This document shows positions 26,468 through 34,670 of a stretch of DNA of 64,000 nucleotides, one piece after another (position 1 is the stretch's first letter; each line of letters starts with the position of its first letter). Where the stretch lies: positions 496,001 to 560,000 of the forward strand of contig NZ_CP087714.1 in the NCBI RefSeq assembly GCF_039641995.1, written 5' to 3'. The DNA comes from Geoglobus acetivorans (GTDB taxonomy: Archaea; Halobacteriota; Archaeoglobi; Archaeoglobales; Archaeoglobaceae). The notes under the pieces are model-generated. The model made no database searches. It was not told the DNA's origin and saw nothing but the letters and a program-made list of their open reading frames with translations. Both the position numbers and the translations under genes were made by a program.

Positions 26468-26707
26468 ATGACTGATAAGATTGTAACAGTCAATATAGGC
26501 AAAAAGGGGATTAACGATAATCTGGTAAATGAAATCAACATGATTCTGAAGAAGAGGGGAGTAGTCAAGGTCAAAATGCTCAGGAATTTCAGAAATATGA
26601 CCATGGGCGGTGTGGATAGAAAAGCCCTTGCAAGGGAAATAGCGGGTATGATTGATGGTGAGCTTGTTGATGTTAGAGGGTTTGTTATGACGTTCAAGAG
26701 GTGTTGA
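26468..26707 (+). CDS. YhbY/CRM-domain RNA-binding protein
   Basis: 79 residues consisting of one CRM (YhbY-like) domain, an RNA-binding fold linked to ribosome assembly. The central [14 protein letters not shown] and the end [15 protein letters not shown] fit the family, although the GxxG loop is weakly conserved. Start options are ATG 26453 and ATG 26468; the latter has AAGGGA just upstream and is the expected distance from a TATA-like TTTTTAAAAC. It leads the S19e-to-ftsY operon, with 2 nt to S19e. Confidence 0.82.
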   Translation: MTDKIVTVNIGKKGINDNLVNEINMILKKRGVVKVKMLRNFRNMTMGGVDRKALAREIAGMIDGELVDVRGFVMTFKRC

Positions 26708-26709
26708 AT

Positions 26710-27159
26710 ATGGCGACAGTGTATGATGTTCCTGCAGATATTCTGATTGAAAGGGTTGCCGGAAAGCTGAAGGAGATGGATGAATTCAGGCCCCCGGAGT
26801 GGGTTGGTTACGTTAAAACTGGGGTTCACAAGGAGAGAAGCCCTGAACAGGGCGACTGGTGGTATTACAGGGTTGCAGCCGTTTTCAGGAAAGTTTACGT
26901 TGATGGGCCGGTAGGAATTGAGAGGCTCAGGACGGCTTACGGTGGCAGAAAGAACAGAGGAGTGAGGCCGGAGAGGTTCAGAAAGGGTAGCGGTTCAATA
27001 ATAAGAAAGGCCCTTCAGCAGCTTGAAACTGCTGGTTTTGTGGGCAGGACTGATGGGGGTAGAGTGGTTACCCCGCAGGGAAGGTCATTCCTCGACAGAA
27101 TCGCAGCAGAGATCAAGAAAGAGCTTGAGAAGGAGATTCCAGCTCTTGCGAAATACTGA
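26710..27159 (+). CDS. rps19e: Ribosomal protein eS19 (S19e)
   Basis: 149 residues. The family signature is seen in [19 protein letters not shown], the conserved [31 protein letters not shown] and [19 protein letters not shown]. It is required for 30S maturation in archaea and eukaryotes. ATG 26710 is chosen; a GTG at 26701 would overlap the YhbY stop. The order with PDCD5, L39e, L31e, aIF6 and LX is a conserved archaeal block. Confidence 0.97.
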   Translation: MATVYDVPADILIERVAGKLKEMDEFRPPEWVGYVKTGVHKERSPEQGDWWYYRVAAVFRKVYVDGPVGIERLRTAYGGRKNRGVRPERFRKGSGSIIRKALQQLETAGFVGRTDGGRVVTPQGRSFLDRIAAEIKKELEKEIPALAKY

Positions 27160-27206
27160 AAAACTTTTTTACATCTCTGATCAGAATTGATATCTGGTGA
27201 GGTACC

Positions 27207-27542
27207 ATGGACGACTTAGAGGAGATAAGGAGAAGAAAACTGATGGAACTTCAGGCTCAGAGGCAGAAAGAGCTTGAGGAGCTTGCACAGCAGCAGGAGA
27301 TGGCAAGAAGGATTGAGGAGCAGAAAAAAGCAATACTTAAAGCCATACTTGAACCTGAGGCGAGAGAAAGGCTTACAAGATTGAAACTTGCTCATCCTGA
27401 TATTGCCGAAGCCGTTGAGGCTCAGCTCATCGCTCTTGCACAGTCCGGCAGGTTGAGAAGTAAAATAACTGATGAGATGTTGAAGGAGATTTTGAGAAGG
27501 GCCATGCCGAAAAAGAGAGAAACCAAGATCATTAGGAAGTAG
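27207..27542 (+). CDS. PDCD5-family DNA-binding protein
   Basis: 111 residues. A highly charged N-terminal helix ([14 protein letters not shown] and a Q/E-rich coiled stretch) precedes a three-helix bundle with [30 protein letters not shown] and [10 protein letters not shown], followed by a basic tail. This is the archaeal homologue of human PDCD5, reported as a DNA- or chaperonin-binding protein. GGTGAGG precedes the ATG. It lies 9 nt before the L39e gene. Confidence 0.93.
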   Translation: MDDLEEIRRRKLMELQAQRQKELEELAQQQEMARRIEEQKKAILKAILEPEARERLTRLKLAHPDIAEAVEAQLIALAQSGRLRSKITDEMLKEILRRAMPKKRETKIIRK

Positions 27543-27551
27543 GTGATTTGA

Positions 27552-27704
27552 ATGGGGAAGAAGACGGTTGGTGTTAAGAGAAGGCTCGGAAAATTTTTGA
27601 AGCAGAACAGAAGGGCTCCAATCTGGGTCACGATTAAGACAAAGAGAGAGGTTGTGTACAGCCCGAAGAGGAGGCACTGGAGGTCAAGGAAGCTTAAGGT
27701 GTGA
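27552..27704 (+). CDS. rpl39e: Ribosomal protein eL39 (L39e)
   Basis: A 50-residue protein, very basic and without acidic residues except one glutamate. It lines the ribosomal exit tunnel. Reading frame: [18 protein letters not shown] at the start, the conserved RRAPIWV, and [14 protein letters not shown] at the end. AGGTGATTTGA gives the ribosome-binding site. It sits 9 nt before L31e, its usual archaeal neighbour. Confidence 0.96.
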   Translation: MGKKTVGVKRRLGKFLKQNRRAPIWVTIKTKREVVYSPKRRHWRSRKLKV

Positions 27705-27713
27705 GGTGATCTT

Positions 27714-27983
27714 ATGGCGAAGGTCGAGCTTGAGAGAGTCTATACGATTGGTTTGAGGCAGAAGATGAAGAAATACCCGAGATGGCTCAGAGCGAAAAAG
27801 GCGGTTAAATACGTCAGGAACTTTCTCAGCAAGCACATGAAGGCTGAGCTGGAGAATGTCAGGATCGATTCAAGCATAAACGAAAAAATCTGGGAAAGAG
27901 GCGGTAAGAAAGTTCCAGCCAGAATCCGGGTGAGAGCAGTAAAGTTTGACGATGGCATCGTCGAGGCCGAGCTGGTAGAATAA
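27714..27983 (+). CDS. rpl31e: Ribosomal protein eL31 (L31e)
   Basis: 89 residues of the large subunit, at the tunnel exit. Conserved stretches: ERVYTIGLRQKMKKYPRW, AKKAVKYVRNFLSKHMKA, and the later INEKIWERGGKKVPARIRVR. The length is normal for archaea. GGTGATCTT precedes the ATG, and aIF6 follows after 2 nt. Confidence 0.97.
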   Translation: MAKVELERVYTIGLRQKMKKYPRWLRAKKAVKYVRNFLSKHMKAELENVRIDSSINEKIWERGGKKVPARIRVRAVKFDDGIVEAELVE

Positions 27984-27985
27984 AT

Positions 27986-28642
27986 ATGGCTGAGCTTACA
28001 GCAGTACACGGAAATCCGCTGATAGGCCTGTATGCAAGAGTTTCTGATGATTTTGCAGTAGTTGGTATCAGGGATGGGAAATTTGAATCTCTGATCAGAG
28101 AAGAGCTCGATGTTGACGTCGTGAGGACAACAGTGTGCGGCTCTGAGCTTGCGGGAGCAATGGTCGCTCTGAACTCAAAAGGCATCGTGGTTTGCGGACA
28201 TGTGATGAAGAAGGAGCTCGAGATGCTTGAGAAATCATTCGAGGTTCTGGTTCTTGAGACCGAGATCACCTGCATGGGCAATGTCATTGCAATCAACGAT
28301 CATGGCGCCCTGGTCCATCCGGACCTTGGAGATGACGTCATATCAAAAATTTCGGAATTTTTTGACCTTGATGTTCATCGCGCCACGATTGGAGGGATAA
28401 AGACTGTCGGCATGTCTGCAGTGGTTACGAATAAGGGAGCTTTGGTAAATCCAAACACAAGCGAATGGGAGTTAAAGAAGGTGGAGGAAGTGCTTGGCGT
28501 GGAGCCGGTAAGGGGGACTGTTAACTTTGGAAGCGAGATGGTCGGAACGGGGGTTGTTGCGAACTCGAAGGGATATATTGCCGGGAGAGACACAACCGGG
28601 TTCGAGCTGGGTGTGATTGAGGAAGCTCTCGGATTTTTGTGA
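27986..28642 (+). CDS. eif6: Translation initiation factor aIF6
   Basis: A 218-residue anti-association factor that binds the 50S subunit. It is built of five pseudo-repeats of a beta-alpha unit, visible as repeats of the pattern G-x-x-V/A-x-x-N-x-x-G (for example MVALNSKGIVV, VIAINDHGALVHP, AVVTNKGALVNPN, GVVANSKGYIAG). Starts 2 nt after the L31e stop. The LX gene begins 10 nt downstream. Confidence 0.96.
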   Translation: MAELTAVHGNPLIGLYARVSDDFAVVGIRDGKFESLIREELDVDVVRTTVCGSELAGAMVALNSKGIVVCGHVMKKELEMLEKSFEVLVLETEITCMGNVIAINDHGALVHPDLGDDVISKISEFFDLDVHRATIGGIKTVGMSAVVTNKGALVNPNTSEWELKKVEEVLGVEPVRGTVNFGSEMVGTGVVANSKGYIAGRDTTGFELGVIEEALGFL

Positions 28643-28652
28643 GGTGGTGGTA

Positions 28653-28829
28653 ATGAGGTTTGAGGTTAGCGGGAAGTTCAGGAATGGTATGGTCTGGATG
28701 CCTTTCACAAAGGTTGTTGAGGCACATAATGAGAGGTTTGCGGTTGAGAAGGTATACTCGCTCATAGGCAGCAACCACAAGGTGAAGAGAAATCTTATTA
28801 AAATCGAGAATGTAAGGAGGAGTGAATGA
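28653..28829 (+). CDS. rplX: Ribosomal protein eL20/LX (L18a-type)
   Basis: 58 residues. The archaeal LX fold is a short version of eukaryotic L18a: RFEVSGKFRNGMVWMPFTK, then EAHNERFAVEKVYSLIGSNH and KRNLIKIENV. The start is ATG 28653 behind GAGGTGGTGG; an upstream extension to 28617 overlaps aIF6 and is rejected. It overlaps the prefoldin gene by 4 nt. Confidence 0.94.
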   Translation: MRFEVSGKFRNGMVWMPFTKVVEAHNERFAVEKVYSLIGSNHKVKRNLIKIENVRRSE

Positions 28830-29248
28830 CGGCAGAGAATGCTATTCAGGAAAGGCTGATATTTCTTGAAGAGTTGAGGCGAGAGGCGGAAGGGATACAG
28901 GCGAGGATAGTCGAGATTCAGCTGATTAAAGAGGAACTGAAGAGAACACTTGAAAGCCTCGAATTCTTTGAAAAAGCCGAGGGCGATGTGGAAGCTCTGC
29001 TGAACCTTGGTGGAGGGGTCTTTGCCTACGTTGACGTCAAAAACAGCAGGAAGATGCTTGTGGACGTTGGAGCGGGCATTGTGGTCGAGAAAGAAATAAA
29101 AGAGGCCATTGAAACTCTAAACAGGAAAAAGGAGAGCGTTGAGGAGACTGAGAAGAAACTCAGAGAACTTCTTGAGCAGATTGCAAAGCAGATGGAGAAA
29201 ATACAGAAGGAGATTGCTGAGATTGCCAGGACAGAAAAACAGGAATAG
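28826..29248 (+). CDS. pfdA: Prefoldin subunit alpha
   Basis: 140 residues. The pattern is coiled coil (about 5-50), a beta-hairpin core with LLNLGGGVFAYVDVKNSRKMLVDVGAG (about 63-90, read in pieces) and a second coiled coil to the C-terminus. This is the alpha subunit of the jellyfish-shaped hexamer that holds unfolded chains for the thermosome. ATGA overlap with LX; ftsY starts 2 nt after the stop. Confidence 0.95.
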   Translation: MTAENAIQERLIFLEELRREAEGIQARIVEIQLIKEELKRTLESLEFFEKAEGDVEALLNLGGGVFAYVDVKNSRKMLVDVGAGIVVEKEIKEAIETLNRKKESVEETEKKLRELLEQIAKQMEKIQKEIAEIARTEKQE

Positions 29249-29250
29249 TT

Positions 29251-30267
29251 ATGTTCAAAGCCATAAGGGATAAGCTCAAGTCTTTCAGGAAAACGATTGA
29301 TGAGGAAGCAGAAAAAGAGCTGAAAGAAGAAACTCCAGTATCTGAAAGCAGTGAACCCCAGGAAAAAGAAGATGTGGGAGTAAAGGAGAAAATTTCTTCA
29401 CTCCTCCTTAGGAGAGAGGTAATAATTGATGACTCCAAACTGGATAAGATTCTTCCTGAACTTGAGATGATTTTGCTTGAGAGTGATGTTGCCTTTGATG
29501 TTGTTGACAGAATCTCTGAAGAGCTGAGAGAGAGGTTGAGAGGCAGGAGAAAGAAGATTGGAGAAAGTCTTTCCGATGTGGTTCTCAGCGAGCTTAAAGA
29601 AGTTCTAAGAGAGATTTTAAGCCAGAATGCTTTTGATTTTGATGAATGGGTCAGGAGCAGGTTGAAGGAAAAGAAGCCTGCTGTCATTCTGTTTGTTGGT
29701 GTTAACGGTACCGGAAAGACAACAACCATCGCCAAGGTTGCCAGAAGGCTGATGGATAACGGCTATTCTGTTGTCCTTGCTGCTGGCGATACATTCAGGG
29801 CGGGAGCCATAGAGCAGCTTGAAGAACATGCGGACAGACTGGGTGTCAGGATTATAAAACATAAAGCCGGTTCAGACCCAGCAGCAGTGATTTTCGATGC
29901 GATAAAGCATGCTGAGAGCAAGGGAATTGATGTCGTGCTTGCAGACACCGCAGGCAGGATGCACACAAAGAAAAATCTGATAGATCAGCTCGAGAAGATA
30001 AAGAGGGTCACCAAGCCGGATTTGATCGTGTTTGTTGATGAGAGTATTGCCGGCAACGATGCGATCGAGAGGGCTGAGATGTTCAACGAGGCTGTCGGCA
30101 TAGATGGAAGCATTCTAACGAAGCTGGATGCAGATCCAAAAGGTGGAACAGCGATATCGATAGCATATGTTACTTCAAGGCCGATTCTCTTCATAGGCAC
30201 CGGGCAGGAATATGGGGATCTTGTGAAATTTGATGCTGACTGGTTGATAGAGAGAATTTTCGGGTAA
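29251..30267 (+). CDS. ftsY: Signal recognition particle receptor FtsY
   Basis: 338 residues. An acidic, low-complexity A region (to about residue 45) precedes the helical N domain and the GTPase G domain. G1 is GVNGTGKTT (150-158), the insertion box has DTFRAGAIEQL, G3 is DTAGRMHT, G4 is TKLDADPKGG (spanning the TKLD motif), and a closing motif is FIGTGQEYGDL. It docks SRP-ribosome complexes at the membrane. Last gene of the operon; the next gene is convergent. Confidence 0.97.
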   Translation: MFKAIRDKLKSFRKTIDEEAEKELKEETPVSESSEPQEKEDVGVKEKISSLLLRREVIIDDSKLDKILPELEMILLESDVAFDVVDRISEELRERLRGRRKKIGESLSDVVLSELKEVLREILSQNAFDFDEWVRSRLKEKKPAVILFVGVNGTGKTTTIAKVARRLMDNGYSVVLAAGDTFRAGAIEQLEEHADRLGVRIIKHKAGSDPAAVIFDAIKHAESKGIDVVLADTAGRMHTKKNLIDQLEKIKRVTKPDLIVFVDESIAGNDAIERAEMFNEAVGIDGSILTKLDADPKGGTAISIAYVTSRPILFIGTGQEYGDLVKFDADWLIERIFG

Positions 30268-30351
30268 CCTTCTGCTTTCTGCACTTTTGGCGTTATTTCA
30301 TTTCTGCTCAAAAAATGAATGGTGGCAGGCTCAATATAGTTTTTATGAACG

Positions 30352-32022
30352 CTATGAGCCACCCTTGCTCCTGAACTGCACCTCGTAGAGTCTTGCGACC
30401 CTCTCTATTGTATCTGCTTCCTCAACGCTTTTGTCATCTCTGAGCCTGACGAATCTCGGAAATCTCAGAGCGTAACCGCTCTCATACTTTGGGCTTTTCT
30501 GTATCTCCTGATATGCCACTTCGAAAACGTATTTTGGATTGAATACTATTCTTTTTCCCTCTTGGTACTCGATTTCAGGCTTGAAAAGTTCAGTCAGCTC
30601 TTCAAGGTCCTCATCTGTAAACCCCGTTGCAACCTTGCCCACTCTAAGCAGCCCCCCGTACTCGTCCAGACATGCAAGCTCAAACGAGCTTATCAGGTTG
30701 CTCCTCTTGCCCTCGCCCCACTCTCCTCCAACAACCACGAGGTCAAGAGTTTCCATGGTCGCCTTGAGCTTGAGCCAGTTCTTCCCCCTCTTTCCGGGAA
30801 TATATCTCGATTCCAGATTTTTCAGCATCAACCCCTCGTGACCTGCCTGAATTGCCCTGTCGAACTCCTGCTGGATTACATCCACGTCCGAGGTTACAAT
30901 CTGTTCTGCCACTTTTACAGCATCGCTTTCACCTATAGCAGAAATGAGTCTCGTTCTTCTTTCCTTCAGCGGAAGGTCTATTACCTCGCCATCGTCGTAC
31001 AGGATGTCGTACAGGTAGACTTTCAGGGGAATCTCTTCCACCATTCTGGACACGCCGTGCTTCCTCCTGAACCTCCTGAGTACGTGCTGGAACGGCATTG
31101 GCCTTCCGTCCTTGACGGCGATAACCTCGCCATCGAGAATGACGTTCTCCCTGACGCATCTCTTTATCTCGCTGACGATATCTGGCAGGGCGTTTGTAAC
31201 GTTTTCAAGCCTCCTTGAGTAGATTGTAACTCTGCCATCGGCGTAATGAATCTGGACTCTTGAGCCATCAAACTTCCACTCGACTCCAAGCTCCTTGATT
31301 TCCCTCGTTGCTTCCTCGAGGCTTTCTGCAACCTGGGCGAGCATCATCTTTACGGGGATATGAGGGGTTATCCTGAGGGACAGCAACGCCTGTTTCCCAC
31401 CGTTTTTCGCCTCAACTGCAACCTTTCCAAAATCGTTTGTGATCATGTATGCCCGCTCGACAATTTCAGACTCGATTCCAAACGCCTTTCCTATTGCATC
31501 TCTTATTATCCCCTCTCCTATGCCCAGCCTCATTTCCCTGAGTATCAGTCTGGTCAAGTATCTGGCTTCAATCGGACTGCAGAGCGAATACAGCTCAGAG
31601 AGCAGCAGTATCTTCTTTTTCTGGCTCCCCCCTCCTTCAAGGGAACTGATCTCGTCGAATATTTCTCTCAACTTCTTTACTGTAAGCTCCTCTCTGAAGA
31701 GCAGGGTCTGGGTCTTCTTCTTAACGAGTTCTTCTGCGGCAAGACCGAAATCTCCCTTCTCCCTTATCAGATTTTCAATTGTCTTTCTGTCAATACCTGT
31801 CGCTATTCTCATGGCCTCATAGATCAGCCCCACTCCGACGCCCAGGTCCCGCTCACTCCATTCCGGGTAAATTCTTCCCTGGAGGAAGAGGACTGCGTTG
31901 TACAAATCATCCTCATCCTCAATCTCCCTTATGAAAACGGCAATTCTTGCTGTTTTTTCAAGTGTGGATGATATTTTTTCAACAATCTGACAGAGCTCAG
32001 CAAATTCCGAGAATGTGAGCAT
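30352..32022 (-). CDS. lig: ATP-dependent DNA ligase
   Basis: A 556-residue replicative/repair ligase. An N-terminal DNA-binding domain (1-~215) is followed by the adenylation domain with motif I EWKFDGSR (AMP-accepting K250), motif III LYDILYDDGEVI, motif IV EGLMLKN and motif V LKLKATMETLDLVV, then the OB domain. ATG 32022 opens the conserved LTFSEFAELC; the frame is open to 32073. A TATA box about 25 bp upstream, touching the end of lutB, predicts leaderless transcription. It converges with ftsY over an 84-bp gap. Confidence 0.97.
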   Translation of the reverse strand: MLTFSEFAELCQIVEKISSTLEKTARIAVFIREIEDEDDLYNAVLFLQGRIYPEWSERDLGVGVGLIYEAMRIATGIDRKTIENLIREKGDFGLAAEELVKKKTQTLLFREELTVKKLREIFDEISSLEGGGSQKKKILLLSELYSLCSPIEARYLTRLILREMRLGIGEGIIRDAIGKAFGIESEIVERAYMITNDFGKVAVEAKNGGKQALLSLRITPHIPVKMMLAQVAESLEEATREIKELGVEWKFDGSRVQIHYADGRVTIYSRRLENVTNALPDIVSEIKRCVRENVILDGEVIAVKDGRPMPFQHVLRRFRRKHGVSRMVEEIPLKVYLYDILYDDGEVIDLPLKERRTRLISAIGESDAVKVAEQIVTSDVDVIQQEFDRAIQAGHEGLMLKNLESRYIPGKRGKNWLKLKATMETLDLVVVGGEWGEGKRSNLISSFELACLDEYGGLLRVGKVATGFTDEDLEELTELFKPEIEYQEGKRIVFNPKYVFEVAYQEIQKSPKYESGYALRFPRFVRLRDDKSVEEADTIERVARLYEVQFRSKGGS

Positions 32023-32047
32023 AAAAATAGGTGTGTCAGGGGATATA

Positions 32048-33154
32048 TTACTGTTGTCTAATGTCCTGCTCAAGGATTCTCTTTCTCAGCGACCTTATGA
32101 TGCCGGGCATGTCAATGCTCATCGGACAGACTTCCATGCATTTTCCGCACAGCGTTGAGAGGAAACACAGTTCAACCATCTCGCCAGTTACTGCACTCCA
32201 GCCCATGCCCATCGGCCCTCCGTACACATCTCCCCCCCAGATGTTTCCGGCAAGCTGGAAAACAGGGCATTCAAGCTGACATCTTCCGCACTTGACACAC
32301 GAAAGCTGTTCTCTGTATGGGGTATTCTTTCTGCCATTATCGATGAGTATTGCGTGCATTATCTGCTCGGTTGCCTTCTCGTTTATGTTGATGTATGCTG
32401 GAGGGAATGTACCGAAAAATGCGGATTGCACGAGTACGGATTTGAGGGCAAGCTCGTCGGATGGGAGGATCTTGTCTATGCTTATCAGGGCAATGTAGGT
32501 TTCCGGCAGGGAGGTTGATAGCCTGATGTTCCCTTCGTTCTCTATCAGGAAGATCCTTCCCGTCTCTGCCGAAAATGCGTTGCATCCGGAAATACCAACA
32601 TCAGCCTCCAGGAATTTCTTTCTCATGAATTTTCTAACTCCTCTGGCCATCTCTTCAGCATTTTTCCCTTTAACTCCAATTTTCTGTAGAATTCTTCCCA
32701 CTTCCTCTTCAGAATAATGCAGAGCAGGAATAACCATGTGCATTGGCTTATCTCCTGCAAGCTGAACTATCAGTTCTCCGAGGTCGGTCTCCCACACCTC
32801 GTTTCCAAGCTTTTCGAGATATTCTCTCAGGTGTATCTCTTCAGATACCATTGACTTTGCCTTCACAACCGTTTTTCCTTCTCCAACTATTTCACCAGCA
32901 ATTTTCCTTGCCTCATCAGCATTTCTGGCTTGGTGAACCTGAACGCCCTTCTCTTCAAGAGTCCTTACGGCTTTATCAATCCAGTAGTCGTAATTCTCAG
33001 CCACATCAAGCCTGGCTTTTTTAACCTCATCAGCAAAATCGAACAGGTATGGGTGGTTCTCTATGTTCTTCCTTACGGCATCGCTCAAGTTTCTAAGAGA
33101 TCTCAGAATTCCCTCTTTGATTGACGGTCTGTTTATGGCATCATATACGTTCAT
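32048..33154 (-). CDS. lutB: LutB-like iron-sulfur LUD-domain protein
   Basis: 368 residues. An N-terminal LUD domain (GEGKTVVKAKSMVSEEIHL; GISGCNAFSAETGRIF; IRLSTSLPETYIAL) precedes a dicluster ferredoxin region CVKCGRCQLECP and CGKCMEVCP. This matches LutB/YkgF, a subunit of the L-lactate oxidation complex. It is the third gene of a minus-strand unit lutA-lutC-lutB and overlaps lutC by 4 nt. Lactate as substrate is inferred from the family; other 2-hydroxyacids are possible. Confidence 0.9.
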   Translation of the reverse strand: MNVYDAINRPSIKEGILRSLRNLSDAVRKNIENHPYLFDFADEVKKARLDVAENYDYWIDKAVRTLEEKGVQVHQARNADEARKIAGEIVGEGKTVVKAKSMVSEEIHLREYLEKLGNEVWETDLGELIVQLAGDKPMHMVIPALHYSEEEVGRILQKIGVKGKNAEEMARGVRKFMRKKFLEADVGISGCNAFSAETGRIFLIENEGNIRLSTSLPETYIALISIDKILPSDELALKSVLVQSAFFGTFPPAYININEKATEQIMHAILIDNGRKNTPYREQLSCVKCGRCQLECPVFQLAGNIWGGDVYGGPMGMGWSAVTGEMVELCFLSTLCGKCMEVCPMSIDMPGIIRSLRKRILEQDIRQQ

Positions 33155-33522
33155 TCTTTCACCTCGATTATTACGGTCAGCTTTCTCGGTCCGTGCATCC
33201 CGAAGACCAGCTTTCCCTCGATGTCCGCAGTCTTGGATGCGCTGCTTGAGGCGAAGAGCATACCTGATTTGTTCAGAGCATGTCTGTAGGCTGAGATTAT
33301 GTCGCTTTTAACATCATCTGTTTTGAGAATTACAACGTGGTGGTCTGCCAAGCCAGCATTTTTTTTCTCCTCAAAGCCCCCGAAAAAGACGATTCCCGTG
33401 TTTTCATCAGCACTCAGAGCGATGCTGACATGGGCATTCCCAAATTTCTGAATCTCTTTTTCTGCGTTATCCGTTACGATAACCTCGACGCCGTTATGCT
33501 TGAGAGATTCAGCGATCCCCAT
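33151..33522 (-). CDS. lutC: LutC-like LUD-domain protein
   Basis: About 123 residues, shorter than typical LutC (about 200). Diagnostic C-terminal part: SSSASKTADIEGKLVFGMHG followed by PRKLTVIIEV, the LUD end. The N-terminal half retains only the acidic Rossmann-like strand pairs. The start is ATG 33522 behind GGTTGGAG, overlapping lutA by 14 nt; an extension to 33552 is less likely. It is part of the lactate-oxidation unit and may be a reduced version. Confidence 0.85.
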   Translation of the reverse strand: MGIAESLKHNGVEVIVTDNAEKEIQKFGNAHVSIALSADENTGIVFFGGFEEKKNAGLADHHVVILKTDDVKSDIISAYRHALNKSGMLFASSSASKTADIEGKLVFGMHGPRKLTVIIEVKE

Positions 33523-34426
33523 CTCCAACCACCAGGGCGAAATCGACGGCATTTCCTCCCGCTCTTCTCAGGTTTGCAAGGCATATCGGACAGAAGGTGA
33601 TTATGTTGGAATTTCCAAGCTCTTCAAGTCTGAGCTTTGCTATCTCTTTAGAAATCTTAGGAGACAGTGCCTCTATCGGTCCTCCGCAGCAGTTTGTCAT
33701 CTTTTTGGAGTATACCACATCCATGTAATTTACGCCGGCTGAGTTAAGCACTTCTCTTATTCTGTCCGATATCTCAAGATATCTTCCGTAATAGCACGGA
33801 TCGTGAATCACAAATTCCTCGTGATTCCTGCTTTTTGGCTCACCAATCAGCTCAATGTAGCTTTTAACCTCGAATTCCATTCCGGTGTATTCGGGGTAAA
33901 GTTTTCTCAGGGCGTAGGTGGTGTGAGGGTCTGGAGTTACGATTCTCTCAACTCCAGCTTTGCTGAGCTTTTCCGCAACGAATCTGGCATGCTCTCTGAA
34001 TCCATCATCATCCCCAAGGTCGTAAAGCAGAATACCGCTGTAAAAGTCAAGTTCGGGCAGGTAGTAAACATCTGTTCCGGATTTTACGAGCAATGAGTGA
34101 ATGCTCCTGAGAATTCTGTCTGCCTCATTCCTACTGTCTTTTGGAGTTATCATGCTGAGAACGCTGAATGAAACCGGAACGTATCTGGAAAGGGAAAGCA
34201 ACGTCTGCAACCGGGAGTTCTCGACTTTTTCCAGCCATCTTGTAACTGTTTCGATGTAGGGCGTTAGCTGGTAAAGCATTCCCGTGAAGAAGAACCATTC
34301 TCCCTCGTTTTTGATGTCCGTTTCTTTCCACCATGTGTTTATTTTTTCATTCCCCATTCCGAGAGGGTTTCCTGTTTTTCTCATGTTTTCTGACAGGAAT
34401 TCAATCACGTACTTCGGCCTTATCAT
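33509..34426 (-). CDS. lutA: LutA-like CCG-domain oxidoreductase subunit
   Basis: 305 residues. The C-terminal half holds one intact cysteine-rich CCG module: HDPCYYGRY, NCCGGPIEA and FCPICLANL, as in LutA and heterodisulfide-reductase HdrB/D proteins. The N-terminal half lacks the corresponding cysteines (WFFFTGMLYQLTPY where the first module normally has Cys). GAGGTGA lies 6 nt before ATG 34426. It leads the unit; a palindrome at 34497-34514 overlaps its likely promoter. Confidence 0.85.
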   Translation of the reverse strand: MIRPKYVIEFLSENMRKTGNPLGMGNEKINTWWKETDIKNEGEWFFFTGMLYQLTPYIETVTRWLEKVENSRLQTLLSLSRYVPVSFSVLSMITPKDSRNEADRILRSIHSLLVKSGTDVYYLPELDFYSGILLYDLGDDDGFREHARFVAEKLSKAGVERIVTPDPHTTYALRKLYPEYTGMEFEVKSYIELIGEPKSRNHEEFVIHDPCYYGRYLEISDRIREVLNSAGVNYMDVVYSKKMTNCCGGPIEALSPKISKEIAKLRLEELGNSNIITFCPICLANLRRAGGNAVDFALVVGDGDR

Positions 34427-34496
34427 CTTCTCACCTCTTGGGAAATGATGCCCACTGGCTCTCTCCTTACGAGGCGCCTGAATAATCTGATGACCT

Positions 34497-34514
34497 CAGG
34501 AATATTTATTCCTG
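34497..34514. promoter_or_regulatory. Palindrome overlapping the lut promoter
   Basis: Arms CAGGAATA (34497-34504) and TATTCCTG (34507-34514) are perfect inverted repeats with a 2-nt centre. On the minus strand the same bases form a TATA-like AATAAATATTC about 75-85 bp upstream of lutA, giving a leader of about 50 nt with a Shine-Dalgarno. Binding here would block TBP, as expected for a substrate-responsive repressor. The rest of the 244-bp gap (34427-34670) shows only weaker inverted repeats and no gene. Confidence 0.5.
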
Positions 34515-34670
34515 CAGACACAATGTGCAGGCACCACATCCTTGGCATGAATATGGCTTTAACATTTCAGCCGACTTCAGGTTGCTCCCGTGGAGAAATT
34601 GTGTGGTCTTTTTGCACAGGGTACCGCTCTTTAATTCAGTAACATCATGAATAAAAAATGGGTGAAAAAT

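Noticed and set aside
34427-34670. Small ORF (65 codons) between lutA and acs
   Set aside because: Contains the lut promoter and palindrome; no RBS-supported start or conserved residues.
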